Below the pieces are notes generated by a model. It was not told where the DNA came from and did no database searches. It saw nothing but the letters and a program-made list of their open reading frames with translations. From assembly GCA_023159155.1 (NCBI GenBank), contig JAJNNX010000007.1, positions 1-64,000 of the forward strand: 64,000 nucleotides of DNA. The letters are read 5' to 3'. The stretch is from Ustulina deusta (Eukaryota > Ascomycota > Sordariomycetes > Xylariales > Xylariaceae). Positions 37,901-50,082 of the stretch are shown here, piece by piece. Numbering within the stretch: the stretch's first letter is position 1; every line of letters begins with the position of its first letter. A program made the position numbers and the translations under genes.

Positions 37901-38167
37901 AAAGAAGGACAGGGCAACTCAATACTAAAAACAATTAAAAACAACAAAAATAAACTAGAGCGCCTGCTACTAGAAAACTGGTATGAATGCTATGCGTATA
38001 AAATAAGTGTTGCTTTTAGAAGTTCGAAGGCTTTTATAGCTATTCGAACCTCTGAATGCAGCCGAAGATCAGCCGATTCGGGCCGCAGGCGGCCCGAATA
38101 CGGCTAACAATTGACGTACAGCCATATTCGCAGCTGCTAGCGGGCCGCTAGCACTAGCCCTGCTGCA
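37901..38167. repeat. Left 267-bp terminal direct repeat of the 4.2-kb element
   Basis: It pairs with 41856-42122 and differs at only about a dozen positions, mostly transitions. It contains two perfect GC-rich inverted repeats: 38076-38099 (11-bp arms, 2-bp loop) and 38136-38152 (8-bp arms, 1-bp centre). Both are unchanged in the right copy. Confidence 0.85.
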
Positions 38168-38247
38168 AACTTCCTTTATTTGGAGCTTTATTCTTTAGAT
38201 GGCTTCGAATCCAAAAATGTAGGGCTGAAAACACTAAAAAAGACAAC

Positions 38248-38330
38248 ATAACATAACACCTACTCGAACCCCTAGGTTTTAACGGCCTAAAAAAAAAGAA
38301 CTAGCCCTAACCCATTAGGCTACCAAGCCC
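38248..38330 (-). other. tRNA-like segment with Pol III A/B-box-like motifs
   Basis: On the minus strand an A-box-like TAGCCTAATGG (38322-38312) is followed by a B-box-like GGTTCGAGTAGG (38270-38259). The second box sits in a short stem CCTA/TAGG, as in a T arm. The acceptor ends do not pair well and a T-run occupies the anticodon region, so it is not a functional tRNA. It could be a tRNA-derived (SINE-like) relic just inside the left direct repeat. Confidence 0.45.
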
Positions 38331-38784
38331 TTGATCAGCCGATTGCTGAACCGGTTACATATTCGTATAGACTTCCTTTGGTTTATAGCTCTTTTTTTGG
38401 TCCGTATGCCTTGTATGCCTTTTGGTATGACCCCTTGGCATAACCTTTTAGCCCTTTAAATGCTCTATTCTTTTGTATTCTTTTGATATATTTTTATATA
38501 AAACATATATAATTTTGTCTAGACCTAACATATATAGCAATATTTGCTAGTATTTTGTATTAGAACCTAAGTAAGTACTACACTTTTATTATAAAAAGCT
38601 GGCTACTATTTTGAACTTAAGCCAAATCTCTATATAAAAAGTTATACTATAGCTTTTATTATTTTTAATATATATAAATTTTTATATAACTGCAGTAATG
38701 TTTTTTGGTGGTATATATATAGGTCGGAGTTTATAGAATAAGCATTGATTGGCCTTGTGGATTTTATAAATAACTCTGAAAATT

Positions 38785-41700
38785 GCAAGTGCGAGCGTGT
38801 CCCTATATAAATTAATATAGGTAGCTGCTTGTACGCAAAAGCAAAATTGTTAATTAGCAGCGCAGCAATAATGAATTGACTGATCGGTAGTACTGCAATA
38901 GCTATATAACATATATAGTATAAACAGGTTTATATATAAAATAATATAGGGAGTTGTTTATATATAACTAAATAACTAATTAGCATAGCAATAATAATTC
39001 GTTAGTACTATGCTATATATATAGTAATAAATTAACTAATTAGCGTAGTAATAATGAACTGACGAATTGGTAGTACTGCAATGGCTATATAATATATATA
39101 GTACGAATAGGTTTATATATAAAATAATATAAAGAGCTGTTTATACATAACTAAATAACTAATTAGTACAGCAATAATGAACTAATTAATCAGTAGTGCT
39201 ATGCTATATTTATAGCGCTATATACGTATTACTATATATATAAAGCGTAGAACATATAGGTTGTATAGGTGTAAATAGATTGCTATATAAATTATATAGG
39301 TAATTGTTTATATGCTTATATTTTTTATACAAACTAACTAATCGATTAGTACAGCAAACAAATAAACTGATCGGTAGCGCTACATATATAGCGCAGAATA
39401 GTATAGGGCTAATCGGAAGGCCCTTGCGTAGGTAATTAATATATATGCAAGTAGGTTCGCATAAAAAATTATATGTATGCCTGCTTATATATAACTAAAA
39501 ACGTAGTAAACTTGTTAATTAATACGTATATAACAAAATTGCCAATCAATAGCAAACAGGGTGTAACGTGTTAATACGAGCATATATATATATAAATTAG
39601 TATGGGTGGCTGCTTGTACGTATATATAACGGCTGAATCGCTGATTAATCGTACGTATAACAGCTAAACTAGCTGATCGGCAGCGCGTACGTATAATGCC
39701 TAAACTAGCTAACGCATATATAACTAATCAATGCATATATGGCTAAATTGGCCGATTAGCAGCGTGGCAGTCCATTAATTAGCTGGCTAAACAATAGCTT
39801 CTTTTAAACTATAGGTATAAAAGCATATTTATATATAAAATTATATAGGGATCTGTTTATATAGCTATAAAACGCAGGAACTAAACATATAGCTATTAAA
39901 ACAAAAAACTAGCTAATTAATAGCATAGCAATTTATTAATTAAAACTATAAATAAACGTTCTTTTATAAGCCACAAACATATTTATATATAAATTTATAT
40001 ATAAATATGTTTAGAGGCTACTAAACGTAATAAACCTAGCTGATTAACAATATAACAACTTAAAATGCAATATATAGCGCTAAATACTACAATAAAAGCT
40101 AAACAAACAATGTTTCTAAAACAAAGTCTAAATAGCACTTCTTTTTAATTATACATATTTAAGCTAATTCCTATATAAACTATATAGGTATTTGTTTATA
40201 CAGCGACTCGTATAGGAGAACTGGCTAATCAACAGTATAAAGGCCTAAAAACAACAAAAAACAACAAAAATACTAAATATGCTGAATATACTAAAAAACG
40301 CCGGAAATACTAAAAATGCTAAACAACAAAATTAACGAAAACAGAGGTATATATATAGCTAACGGAGGCTTGGAACGAATGCGTAGCTTGGAGCGAACTT
40401 TCCCGTGGGCTATAGCACTGCGAGCGTATTTATATACAAATATGTATGTGAATCTGTTCGTAGGACTGTATGTAACGGGGGATCCAGCTGATCGCAAACT
40501 AAACGAAGGATTTGAAGCGATAGTTTTCTATGGGTGATGTGCGTACGAGCAGGTTTGTATATAAACTTGTATGGCAATTTGTTTGTACGGTATTTGAATA
40601 TGGACTTGACTGATTAATGCGGCGGTGATGGGCTAATTGTAGACTTGGAACGAGGCTTCTCTAGAGGCTGTATATTTGCGAGCTGGTTTGTATAGTAATT
40701 TGTATGTGATTTGGCTTGTAGGTGTATTTGGGTTAGGGCGTGATTTGCGAGGGCAATTGGCTAATCGACTGACTGACTAACTAACTGATTTAAGCAACGT
40801 AACTGCTTTAGTAATGTGACTGACTTAGCAATGTGTATAGCTAGCTAATAAGGCAACTTGGCTGATTAACGCGGCTAGGGATGGGCTAATTGTAGACTAG
40901 AACGAAGGTTTTTTTAGTGGCTATATATTTGCGAGCTGGTTTGTATAGTAACTTGTATGGGATTTGGCTCGTAGGTGTATTCGGATGGGGAACTTGTAGG
41001 GCAACTGGCTAATTAACTGGCTGACTGGTTGATTAATCGGCGGCTTGGAACAAAGATTTCTTTTGGACTAGAAGGCGTACAAGCATATTTATATACAAAA
41101 TAGTATGTAGGTCTGCTTGAACAACTTTTTAACGAAGGGACTGACTAACTGACTAACTGACCTGGCAATGCGTATGGCTAGCTAATAAGGCAATGGGCCG
41201 ATTGGGCTGATTAATGCGTATATGACTAGCCTGGCTAACAAGGCCTAAAAAACAAGGGTAATTGGCTGATCGGTATGTTGTATGTATAACGTACAGGTAA
41301 GAGCGCGTTTGTATACAAATTTATATGGCGGACTGCTTGAACATATATATGAACGTACAACCTGACTGATTAACGCAAACTGAGCTGAATCGGCTGATTA
41401 ACGCGTATGTAGCCTGGCTAACCAACTAGAGTAGCTACTTGAAGGCTTCTTTGGACTTGGACAACTACAAACAAGTTCGTATATAAAATTGTATAGCGGG
41501 TTGCTTGTACGTATATTATATAAACGGATTGATCAATAGCAAACTAGGCTTCCTGGAAGGTGTACAGCTATAAGCAGACTTGTATGTAGATTTGTATAGG
41601 AGGGTGCTTGTGGGTGTATTCGTACGGGGCTTGGCTGATTAGGCTATATGGGTTGGGTTAGTTTTTGCGCAAAGCTGGCGTTGAGTCTATTAACGGGTTA

Positions 41701-41835
41701 TAGATATATTTGTATATAAATTTATATAAAAAAGCGTTGAGCATTAGTTTCCGATTATAAGTTGCGCTCCAAGGAGCAATAAGCATGTGCAAACATTGTT
41801 ATATATAAATTTGTATAGCGGACTGCTTTATTGTA
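38785..41835. repeat. Array of about 18 diverged, hairpin-like motifs of about 50 bp
   Basis: The same motif recurs at irregular spacing of roughly 100-330 bp, near 38791, 38918, 39098, 39269, 39440, 39575, 39820, 39965, 40145, 40415, 40535, 40670, 40925, 41070, 41298, 41470, 41565, 41700 and 41790. A left arm like GTACAAGCA, a core like TTTATATATAAATTTGTATAGG, and a right arm like TGCTTGTAC form an interrupted palindrome. For example, the arms at 41077-41085 and 41114-41122 match at 8 of 9 positions. Between units, GCTGATCGGTAGCGC-like and CTGATTAACGCG-like segments also recur. No coding function is evident. Confidence 0.6.
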
Positions 41836-41855
41836 GCTTTACCGAGGACACTATT

Positions 41856-42122
41856 AAAGAAGGACAGGGCAACTCAACACTAAAAACAACTAACAACAAC
41901 AAAAATAAACTAGAACGCCTACTATTAGAAAACTGGTATGAATGCTATGCATATAAAATAAGTGTTGCTTTTAGAAGTTCGAAGGCTTTTATAGCTATTC
42001 GAACCTCTGAATACAGCCGAAGATCAGCCGATTCGGGCCGCAGGCGGCCCGAATACGGCTAACAATTAACGTACAGCCACATTCGCAGCTGCTAGCGGGC
42101 CGCTAGCACCAGCCCTGCTGCA
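41856..42122. repeat. Right 267-bp terminal direct repeat of the 4.2-kb element
   Basis: It pairs with 37901-38167. It keeps the GC-rich inverted repeats (42031-42054 and 42091-42107) perfectly and is followed directly by the CTAAT duplication. Confidence 0.85.
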
Positions 42123-42127
42123 CTAAT

Positions 42128-45100
42128 TAAAAGTTTAATCTAATAGTTAGTATTTATATTATAAAGCTTTTTTTTTTTTAAAAAAACTTTATTTTTTATT
42201 TTAAAATTTATTAAACCTTTTTTTTGTTAATTTATAGCTTGTATTGTTTTTATATAAAAGTTATTATATTATATACTATTTTTTAAATGTTTTAAGTTTA
42301 ATAAACTAGTTTAAACATTTATTACTTAGTATTAAAATTTATAATAGTTTTATTAATATTTATTATTAAAAAGTTTTATATTTTAATTTTTATTGCTATT
42401 TTTAGTAGTAATATATTAATTAATAAATATTATAAAAAATTATATATAAAATCTAAAACAAAAAAATAAATATTTTAATTATTTTAATATTTATTAATAT
42501 AAAAATAAAATTATTAGTTTAGTTTTTAATTAATTAATTTTATTATTTTTTAGGTTTAAAAATAATAAATATTATTAAAGTAATACTTAATACTTATAAA
42601 ACTATTAATTATTATTATAAACTTAAAAATAAATAGTTTTATATTATTTAATATTTATATATTTAATATATTAAAAAATTTATATAAATTTTTATAATAT
42701 TATATAACTAATAATTTTATAATATTTGTTTTTTTATTAAATAAAGTTATAATTAAATAATTAAACTTATTTATAAATATTTATATATAATTATAACTTT
42801 ATTAATTAAATAGTATATTTTTACTATTTATTATTATATATTACTATATTATAGCTAGTATAAACAATAAATAAAAAAAACTAAAAGTTTTATTTTATAG
42901 TTATAATAATTATATATATATTGTTTATAATTATATTTTAAATAAAATTAATAATATTTTTGTTTTAATATTTTAATTATTTTATATTAATTTTAATATG
43001 TAATAATTAAAAATATATAAACTTTTTAAATTAAAGCTATATAAAAATTTTTTTTTTTATTTAAAATAATTTTAAGTATATATAGCTTTTTGTTTTTATT
43101 TTTTAGATTTTATAGCTAGTTTTTTTATTTAATTAGGTTTATTAAATTAGCTTTTTAAAAAGTATTAAATAAAAAATCTATAGTTAATATAAAACTTAAT
43201 ATTTTATTAAATAGAACTAATATTATTGTTTTTTTTTAATTTTTTTAGTTTTAACTATAAAAAGTTTAGTTATTTTTTTTAATAAAATATTAATTATTAT
43301 ATTTTTTTGTTTTAGTTAGTATTAAAAAATAATATTAAAATTTAATAAAAAGTTAGTTTAGTATATTTATTATATTAATAAAATCTATTTATTTAAAAAA
43401 CATTATAAAGTTTAATAATTAATTATTATAAAAAATTTAGTTTTAAAAAGCTTTAAGTAATAATATTTTAAAGTTTATATTATTATTAAAAATTTATAGT
43501 TTTAAATTAAATAAGCTTGGTTAATTAATATTATTGTTTTAAAAAAATATTTTATAGGTTTTTAAGTTATATTTTTTTATTATTATTAAATAATCTTTTT
43601 TATTATATTATATAAAGTGTTTATTTTTATTTATATTAGTTAGCCGGGCCTAAAAAAAGCTAAAATAAATATTTTATATACTAGTAGTTTTATATATTTA
43701 AAAGCTTGTTTTTATTTTAGTCCTATTATAAACAAATTTTTTTAAATAATTAATTCAAAGGGGTAGTAATTTTATTAATATAGTAAATAAATATATAAAT
43801 ATAATTATAAAGTTTAAAAAACAACCGGATTAATTTAATATTTTTAAAATTATTTAGATTTTTATAAAGTTAATTTTAATTTTTACTTTAGTTTTTATAA
43901 TTATTTTTAAATAATTAATAATAAATATATTAAAATAATATTTTTTAATATTTTTTTAATATTTAGCTTAATATAAACAATAGATTATTTTTTTATAATA
44001 AGTTTAGTACTATTTTTTAGTTTTAAAATAAATTAAAATATTATTTATATAAATATTTGTAAATTTATATATTAATAAAAGTTTACTACTAGGCAGATTT
44101 TATTTTTAAACTAAATAGTAAAACTTTTTATTAAAATATTTTTTTATAAGTTTGAAAAAATAATAATAATATAATTTTATAATTAATAATATTTAGTTTT
44201 ATAAAATAAACAATATTATAATAATTAAATATAATATTACTAATATTTAAAACTAATATAATTTAGTTTTTTAAATATATATATTTTTATTAATAATTAA
44301 TTATAAATTTATATTTAATTAATTTAAGTTTAAATATAAATAAAACAAAAATAATATTTAAATTTATATTTTATTTAATAAAATTTATAACTAATAGTTT
44401 ATTTATAAATTTTTTTTAAATAAAATAAACTATATAAATATTTAATATTAATAAAACTTAAAAATATTTTTTTTATTATTAAGTTTTAATACTATATTAA
44501 ATTTTAGTTATAATAATAATAAAATTTTAGATTTTTTTTTTTAAATTTTTTTTAAAAATATAATAATTAAAAAAGTAAAAAGTTTTATATTAATTTTATA
44601 TATTTAAAGTTTTTTTTTTTTTAAAAATAAAATTAGTTTATTATTAAAAATCTTTTATAATATTACTTAATTAATCTAAATTTATTTTTTTTATAAAATA
44701 TTAATTATTTTTAATTATTATAAACTTAATTATAATAAATTTTTTTAAAGTTTTTTTAGTTAGTTATTTTTATTTATTTTAATAAAAATAATTTTAAAAG
44801 TTTTATAAAAATTTTTTAATAATAGTTTGGTTTTTTTTTTATAGAAATTATTATATAAATTTTTTTTGTTTTAAGTTTAAAAGTTCTAGGTTTTTTTTAT
44901 ATTTCTTTAGTTTTAGTTATTTCTAAAATAATTATTTTATTTTTAAAAAATTATTTTAATGTTTAATTATATTAATTAGCATTTTTTTATATTTTTAAGT
45001 TTATATTTTATTATTTATAGCTAAAAAGTTTAATTATAATTATTAGCAAAAATTAAGCTAATAAAAATAAATTATTTAGTTAGATTAATTATTATTTTTA

Positions 45101-46927
45101 AGTTTTTATTAAAATATTTTGTTTTATTAATTATTTAATATTAATAATAATATTATAACTAAAATTAATAACTTAAAATATTTAGTTTTTAAATTATTAA
45201 TTATTAATTTTTATAATATATATTAAATATTTATAAACTTTGCTAATTATTTTATTTTAGTAGTTATAAAGCTTTTAAAGTTTAGCTAAATAAATTATTT
45301 TTATTTTTAATTATTATTTAATTTATTATATAAATTTATAGCTAATTATTAAAAAAATATAAGTTTTAATATTATATAAAACTAAAGTTTTTATTTTAAT
45401 ATTATTAATTTATAATTAAATAAATATTTTAAAAATAATTAATTTGTTTTAATTATATATTTTAACTAAAATAAATAAAAAAACTAATAAAATTTGTTTT
45501 ATTAGTTTTATTTATTTTTTAAGTTAAATAAACTATTAAAACTATTTTTATTATAAACTTTTTTTACTAGTTAAATATTTAAAACTTTAAGTTTTTAATT
45601 AAAATAATTAATTAATAAGTATTTTTTTTTATATAAATAAAATAAGTTTTATTATTTTAATAAGCTTTTTTTTTTTTAGTTAGTATTTATTTTAATTATT
45701 TTAAAATAAATATTTTAAAATTTCTAAAATTAATTAAAAATTAATAAATAAGCTTACTAAAAGTTTAGTTATTTAAATTAGATTTTTATTTAGTTAAATT
45801 AATAAGTTTAATTTATTAATAATTTTTATAAGCTTGTTTAATATTATATATTAATTTAATAATTTTATTAATAAATAATTTATAAAAAATATTTAAATTT
45901 ATAAAAACTTTATATAAATTTTTTTTTAATTTTATAAAAAAATAATTTTATAATTTATATTTTTATTATAATTTAATAAATTAATATTTTTATTAGTTTT
46001 ATATATATAAACTTAAAATATTTTATAAATAATAATTATTTTAGTAATATTATTAAATAATTTTTTAATTAAATAAAAATATTTTTTTATTAATTCGCTT
46101 ATAATATATTAAAATTAGCTATTTTTAATTTAAAACATAATAATATTTTTATTTAGCTTTTTTATTAGTTTATAAACCTAATTATTAAATAAACTTTTAT
46201 TTTTTATATTTTAGTTTTTTTAATATAAACAAGGTTTAAAGCACTAAAAAATAAAATAATAAAACTAAAAAATTTAAAGTTAATATTTTTAAATATATTT
46301 TTTATTATTAAATTATAGTTATTTTTTAAAAATACTAAAATAAATATATTAAAAAATTCATATTTTAATTTTTTTATTTATTAAAAAAATTCTATTAGAA
46401 CTAATATAAAATTATAAGCTTATATAGCTATAATATTTTTTAATATATTTTTAAATATATTACTTATTTTAAATTATTTTAGCTTTAGTTTAGATTTTGT
46501 TTTTTTAAGTTTTAATTTTTTAATTTTTTTAGATTTTTTTTTAAATATTAGTTCGCTTAAAACATTTGCAAAAAAGTTTAGTGCTTAAATTTTTTTTTTT
46601 TTATAAAATTTTTTTTTTTAAATTATCTAATAATAAAAGGCTAGCTATACTTAAAAGTTAGAGTTGTTTTAATTGTTTAAAAACTAGAAATAAAATAAAA
46701 ATGTTTAAAGTTAGGTTTTTTATAAATTATTAATTTTTAAGTAGTATAAAAGTTAAAAGTTTTATTAAAATTATATTAAAGTTAGATTTATATTATAAAA
46801 TATATAATTTTTTATATTAAATATATAACTAAAAAAAAAGTTTATTTATGTTTTGCTAATTATAACAAAATAAAAAATATATATTTATTAAATACTTATT
46901 AATAAATAATTAGTAAGCTTAAAATAA
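42128..46927. mobile_element. AT-rich interior of the outer LTR element
   Basis: About 4.8 kb of almost pure A/T with very few C and G. It belongs to the interior of the outer element (29567-47160). Heavy transition damage leaves no readable protein motif that I could confirm on either strand. Confidence 0.6.
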
Positions 46928-47160
46928 TATTACAATTAGTTAAGTAAAGCTTTTATAGCTAATTTATTAATATTATAAACAAAAACTCTAAGCTAAAAAA
47001 AAAAAAAAAAAAAAAAGTTAGAGTTTATAAAGTAGGTAGATATGGACTTTGTATATATAGCTGCAGAGTTATAGGTTAGTCCGTACGTAGACTTCCTATC
47101 TTATTGCTATATAGGTCTGGAGTTCTTGCAGGTCTTGCCAAAACTGTACTAACTATTACA
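46928..47160. repeat. Right LTR of outer element (233 bp)
   Basis: It aligns with the split left LTR (29567-29670 plus 37336-37468). The first half is heavily RIP-altered (TATTACAATT against TGTCACGATC) while the second half keeps more C and G. It ends TACA and is followed by the CTAAT duplication. Confidence 0.8.
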
Positions 47161-48349
47161 CTAATAATTAATACTTTTTACCCCTAAAAACAATCCTAAG
47201 TTTTTAATCTAAATATTAAACATTAATATCTCTAGCTATAAAACAATACAATAGTAACTCTAGTAAACATAAATAAATAAATACTTTTAATATTAATAAT
47301 ACTTTATAATAATTTAATAATATATATTTATTAATATTTATTTAAAATAGATTTTTTAAATAGATTAGTTTATATAAAGTAACTTTAAAGCGGGCTCCCC
47401 TTTAAACATAAGTTATTACCCTAAGTCTATTTTTTTTTATCTTAAAAATCTAGCAAAGCATAAGTAGTATACCTATAATAGTTTTAAGTATAAATATTAA
47501 TAAGTATAAAAATTTAAAGTTTTTGTACTAATATTATATTAATTTTTTTTTAATATTTTTATAAAAAAGTAATATATATTAGCTAAACTTTTTATATATT
47601 ATATATTTTAATATATAAACCTTTTAATAGCTTAGTTTAGCAGTAAAACTGCTAGCTATTTTTATTATTAATATTTTTTTTTAAAATATTTTATATTGTT
47701 TTACTATCTATTATAAAATTTTTATATTAAATGCCCTACTTTTATATAAAGTAGCTATATTAAATATAAAAGCTATAAATATAGTTTTTATTAAAGCTTA
47801 TCCTTTAAAGCTAAAGCTTTTACTAAAGGTTTTAATTATATTTTCTTTTATTTTTTTATTTTTTATTGTTTTGTTTAGCTTTTTTAAACTAGTATTTAAT
47901 GCTTAGTAATATTTTATAGCTTTTTAAGTAAAAAGAAAATCTTTTATAGGAGCTACTTATTTGCAGCCCTTAAGCTAAGCGTTTTATATATAGTAAATAA
48001 TATATTTTCTATTAGTAATATTTAAATCTAAAATAAGTATTTTATTTGCTATAAATTTAAAATAGTTAATTTTTATATATTTTTATTTTTTATTTTTTAT
48101 ATTACTTATAATTATTTTTTATTTAGTACTACTACTTAATTATTAACCTATTTAAACTTTACTAAGCAGTTTTTATAACTAGCTAAAAATAGACTATAAT
48201 AGTTTATATAATAAAAAAAGTTTATATAAAGGCTTAATTTATAGCTATTTATTTTATTTTTATTATTTTTATAGCAGTTTGCTTTAATATAATATTTAGC
48301 TATATAATACTTTTAATATTTAGAACTATACTTTTTATATTTTATAATT

Positions 48350-48500
48350 ATTAGTTTTTTATTTATTTTTTATACTAAATAACTTATAAAAAATAACCTA
48401 AAAGATTTTATTAAATGTTTAAAAAAAACTACCTAAGTTTACCTACTAGTAGTAAAGTTTATATTCTATTAAAAAAAATAAGTATTTATTAATAAATATT
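48350..48500 (-). repeat. Right copy of an inverted, diverged 150-bp repeat
   Basis: It is the reverse-complement partner of 25885-26040, with blocks such as AAAAAATAACCTAAAAGATT shared. See the left copy for interpretation. Confidence 0.65.
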
Positions 48501-49283
48501 TAGTTTATATTTAGGCTTTTTTTATAACTTATTATAAGGTTATATTATTAGTTTTTTTAATTATATAATTAAAAAATATTATAAAAATATTACTAATAAT
48601 ATAAATAACCTAAATTTTAAAAAGTTTAATTTTTTTAGTTTTAAAAGCTTTAAAAATAATAGCTTATAAATCTACTAATATAAGTTTATTTTTAACTTTT
48701 AAGCTAGCTATTTTAATAAACTAGCTAATTTTAGTTTATTAAATATTTAATAGTTTTATTACTTAAAGTTCTAGTTTTTTAATTAAAATAACCTTTATAG
48801 CAAACAAAATAAGTCTATATAAGAGTTTGCTTTTTAGTACTTTAACTAAAATTTTAAGATTTTTTATATTTATAAATATAAAATAGGCCTTTAAAAAAAC
48901 AAACAAAAATATAGTTCTATTAAGTTTTGTTTTAAAATTTAATATATTTTATATTGCTAATTTTTAAGCTGCTATAATATAAATTAAAATTTTACTAAAA
49001 ATAAAAATAAGTTTATTTATAATTTTAGTTAGCTAAGCACTTCTTATTAGAGCTTTATTATTAATAAAATAAATTAATTAAAATTATAAATAAACTAATA
49101 TAGCGCTATTTATATAAGCAAATATTATTATACTTAAGTACTAGCTAATTTTATTAGCTAGCTTTTAAGCAAATTTATATTAAAAGCTTTAATTAACTTT
49201 ATTAAAAAAATAAATAAATTTGTTTAATATAATTACTAGTCTAATAAATATTTTTTTTTATATTTTTATATTTTTTTTAATTC

Positions 49284-49339
49284 TAGCAAAATAATTTATT
49301 ATAAAGCTTTATAGCAAAATAATTTATTATAAAGCTTTA
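49284..49339. repeat. Tandem duplication, two 28-bp units
   Basis: Two identical units starting TAGCAAAATAATTTATTATA are followed by a partial third. The identity suggests a recent slippage event after RIP. Confidence 0.85.
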
Positions 49340-50082
49340 TAGCAAAAGCTTGTTTTTAGTAGCGTTTTTTTCTATAAATATTTTTAGCAGTACTAAAATA
49401 TTATTAATTTTGATTTTTTTTTGCTATAAGTTAGTAGTAGTAAGTGTAAGTAGTTTAGTTTACTAGGTATATTAAAAGTTTAGTATAACAAGCGAACGTT
49501 GTAGTATTAAAAGTTCTACTATCTATATATTTTGGCACGCTAAATATAAATCCTAGTGTTATAAAAATTACGCTAATTTTAGGGCGGTATTAGTATTTTT
49601 GGTATAAAACACGCCTATGTACTAACAGTTCCAGGCGCACGGACAATAAATAGAAGGGAAGGTCGTACGTCTCCTCATGTTGATCGAATGACCTATATTT
49701 GTCGCAAGTATTGGCAGTGGTGCTTGGTCAATTGACAAAATCATACCAGGAAATTAAAATATCTAATATATGCCATAGTAGCCCTAATTAACAGTTGTGG
49801 ACAACGTCTTCATTCAACGGAGTCAACAGCGTTGCTACTGCCTCTTGGAACAGAGCTAGTTCTTGTGTAATCTCGAGAACCTGAACCATGACCACCATTC
49901 CATTACCTTGGATGTGACGAGGATTAAATTGTGGAAAACCCATCTTCGTTGCATCCCTTGTTAGGATGACGGGGATCAGGGTGCCCTAATACTGTCAGTG
50001 ACGAGCCTTCCTCCGGCGCTTTATTCATGATCTCAAGCTTCAATCGCCATCACAAGACTTCTCCATGCCTGATAGACTAATA

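Larger units (their letters stand above)
37901..42122. mobile_element. Unclassified 4.2-kb element with 267-bp terminal direct repeats, apparently non-coding
   Basis: Direct repeats at 37901-38167 and 41856-42122 bound 3.7 kb of internal sequence. A 5-bp duplication CTAAT flanks the unit at 37896-37900 and 42123-42127. The repeats lack the usual TG start on the plus strand (they start AAAGAAGG and end CTGCTGCA). Composition is visibly less AT-biased than the surroundings, so it is probably the youngest insertion. No open frame of meaningful length or protein motif was found. The interior holds a tRNA-like segment and about 18 hairpin-like motifs. It resembles a LARD/TRIM-type non-autonomous LTR element in layout, but the content is unusual. 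Confidence 0.7.
29567..47160. mobile_element. Outer LTR retrotransposon, disrupted by two nested insertions
   Basis: The left LTR starts at 29567 (TGTCACGATCAG) and is split by the inner element, resuming at 37336-37468. The right LTR is 46928-47160. A 5-bp target duplication CTAAT flanks it at 29562-29566 and 47161-47165. Removing the two insertions and their duplicated targets leaves about 5.7 kb. The interior (37469-37895 and 42128-46927) is so AT-rich that no domain can be read safely. A T-rich run just after the left LTR could be a reversed polypurine tract, which would put the element on the minus strand. Confidence 0.8.
47166..49600. mobile_element. AT-rich degraded repeat, right of the outer LTR element
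   Basis: This AT-rich sequence without genes continues the older repeat material split by the outer element. It contains the inverted partner (48350-48500) of 25885-26040 and a 28-bp tandem duplication at 49284-49339. Composition returns to normal near 49600. Confidence 0.5.

Noticed and set aside
38785..41835. CRISPR-like array
   Set aside because: The repeats are highly diverged, irregularly spaced and eukaryotic in context; they are transposon-internal repeats.
41787..42062. 91-codon plus-strand frame across the right terminal repeat
   Set aside because: It spans the border of a repeat and does not continue; an equivalent frame in the left repeat is not shared upstream.
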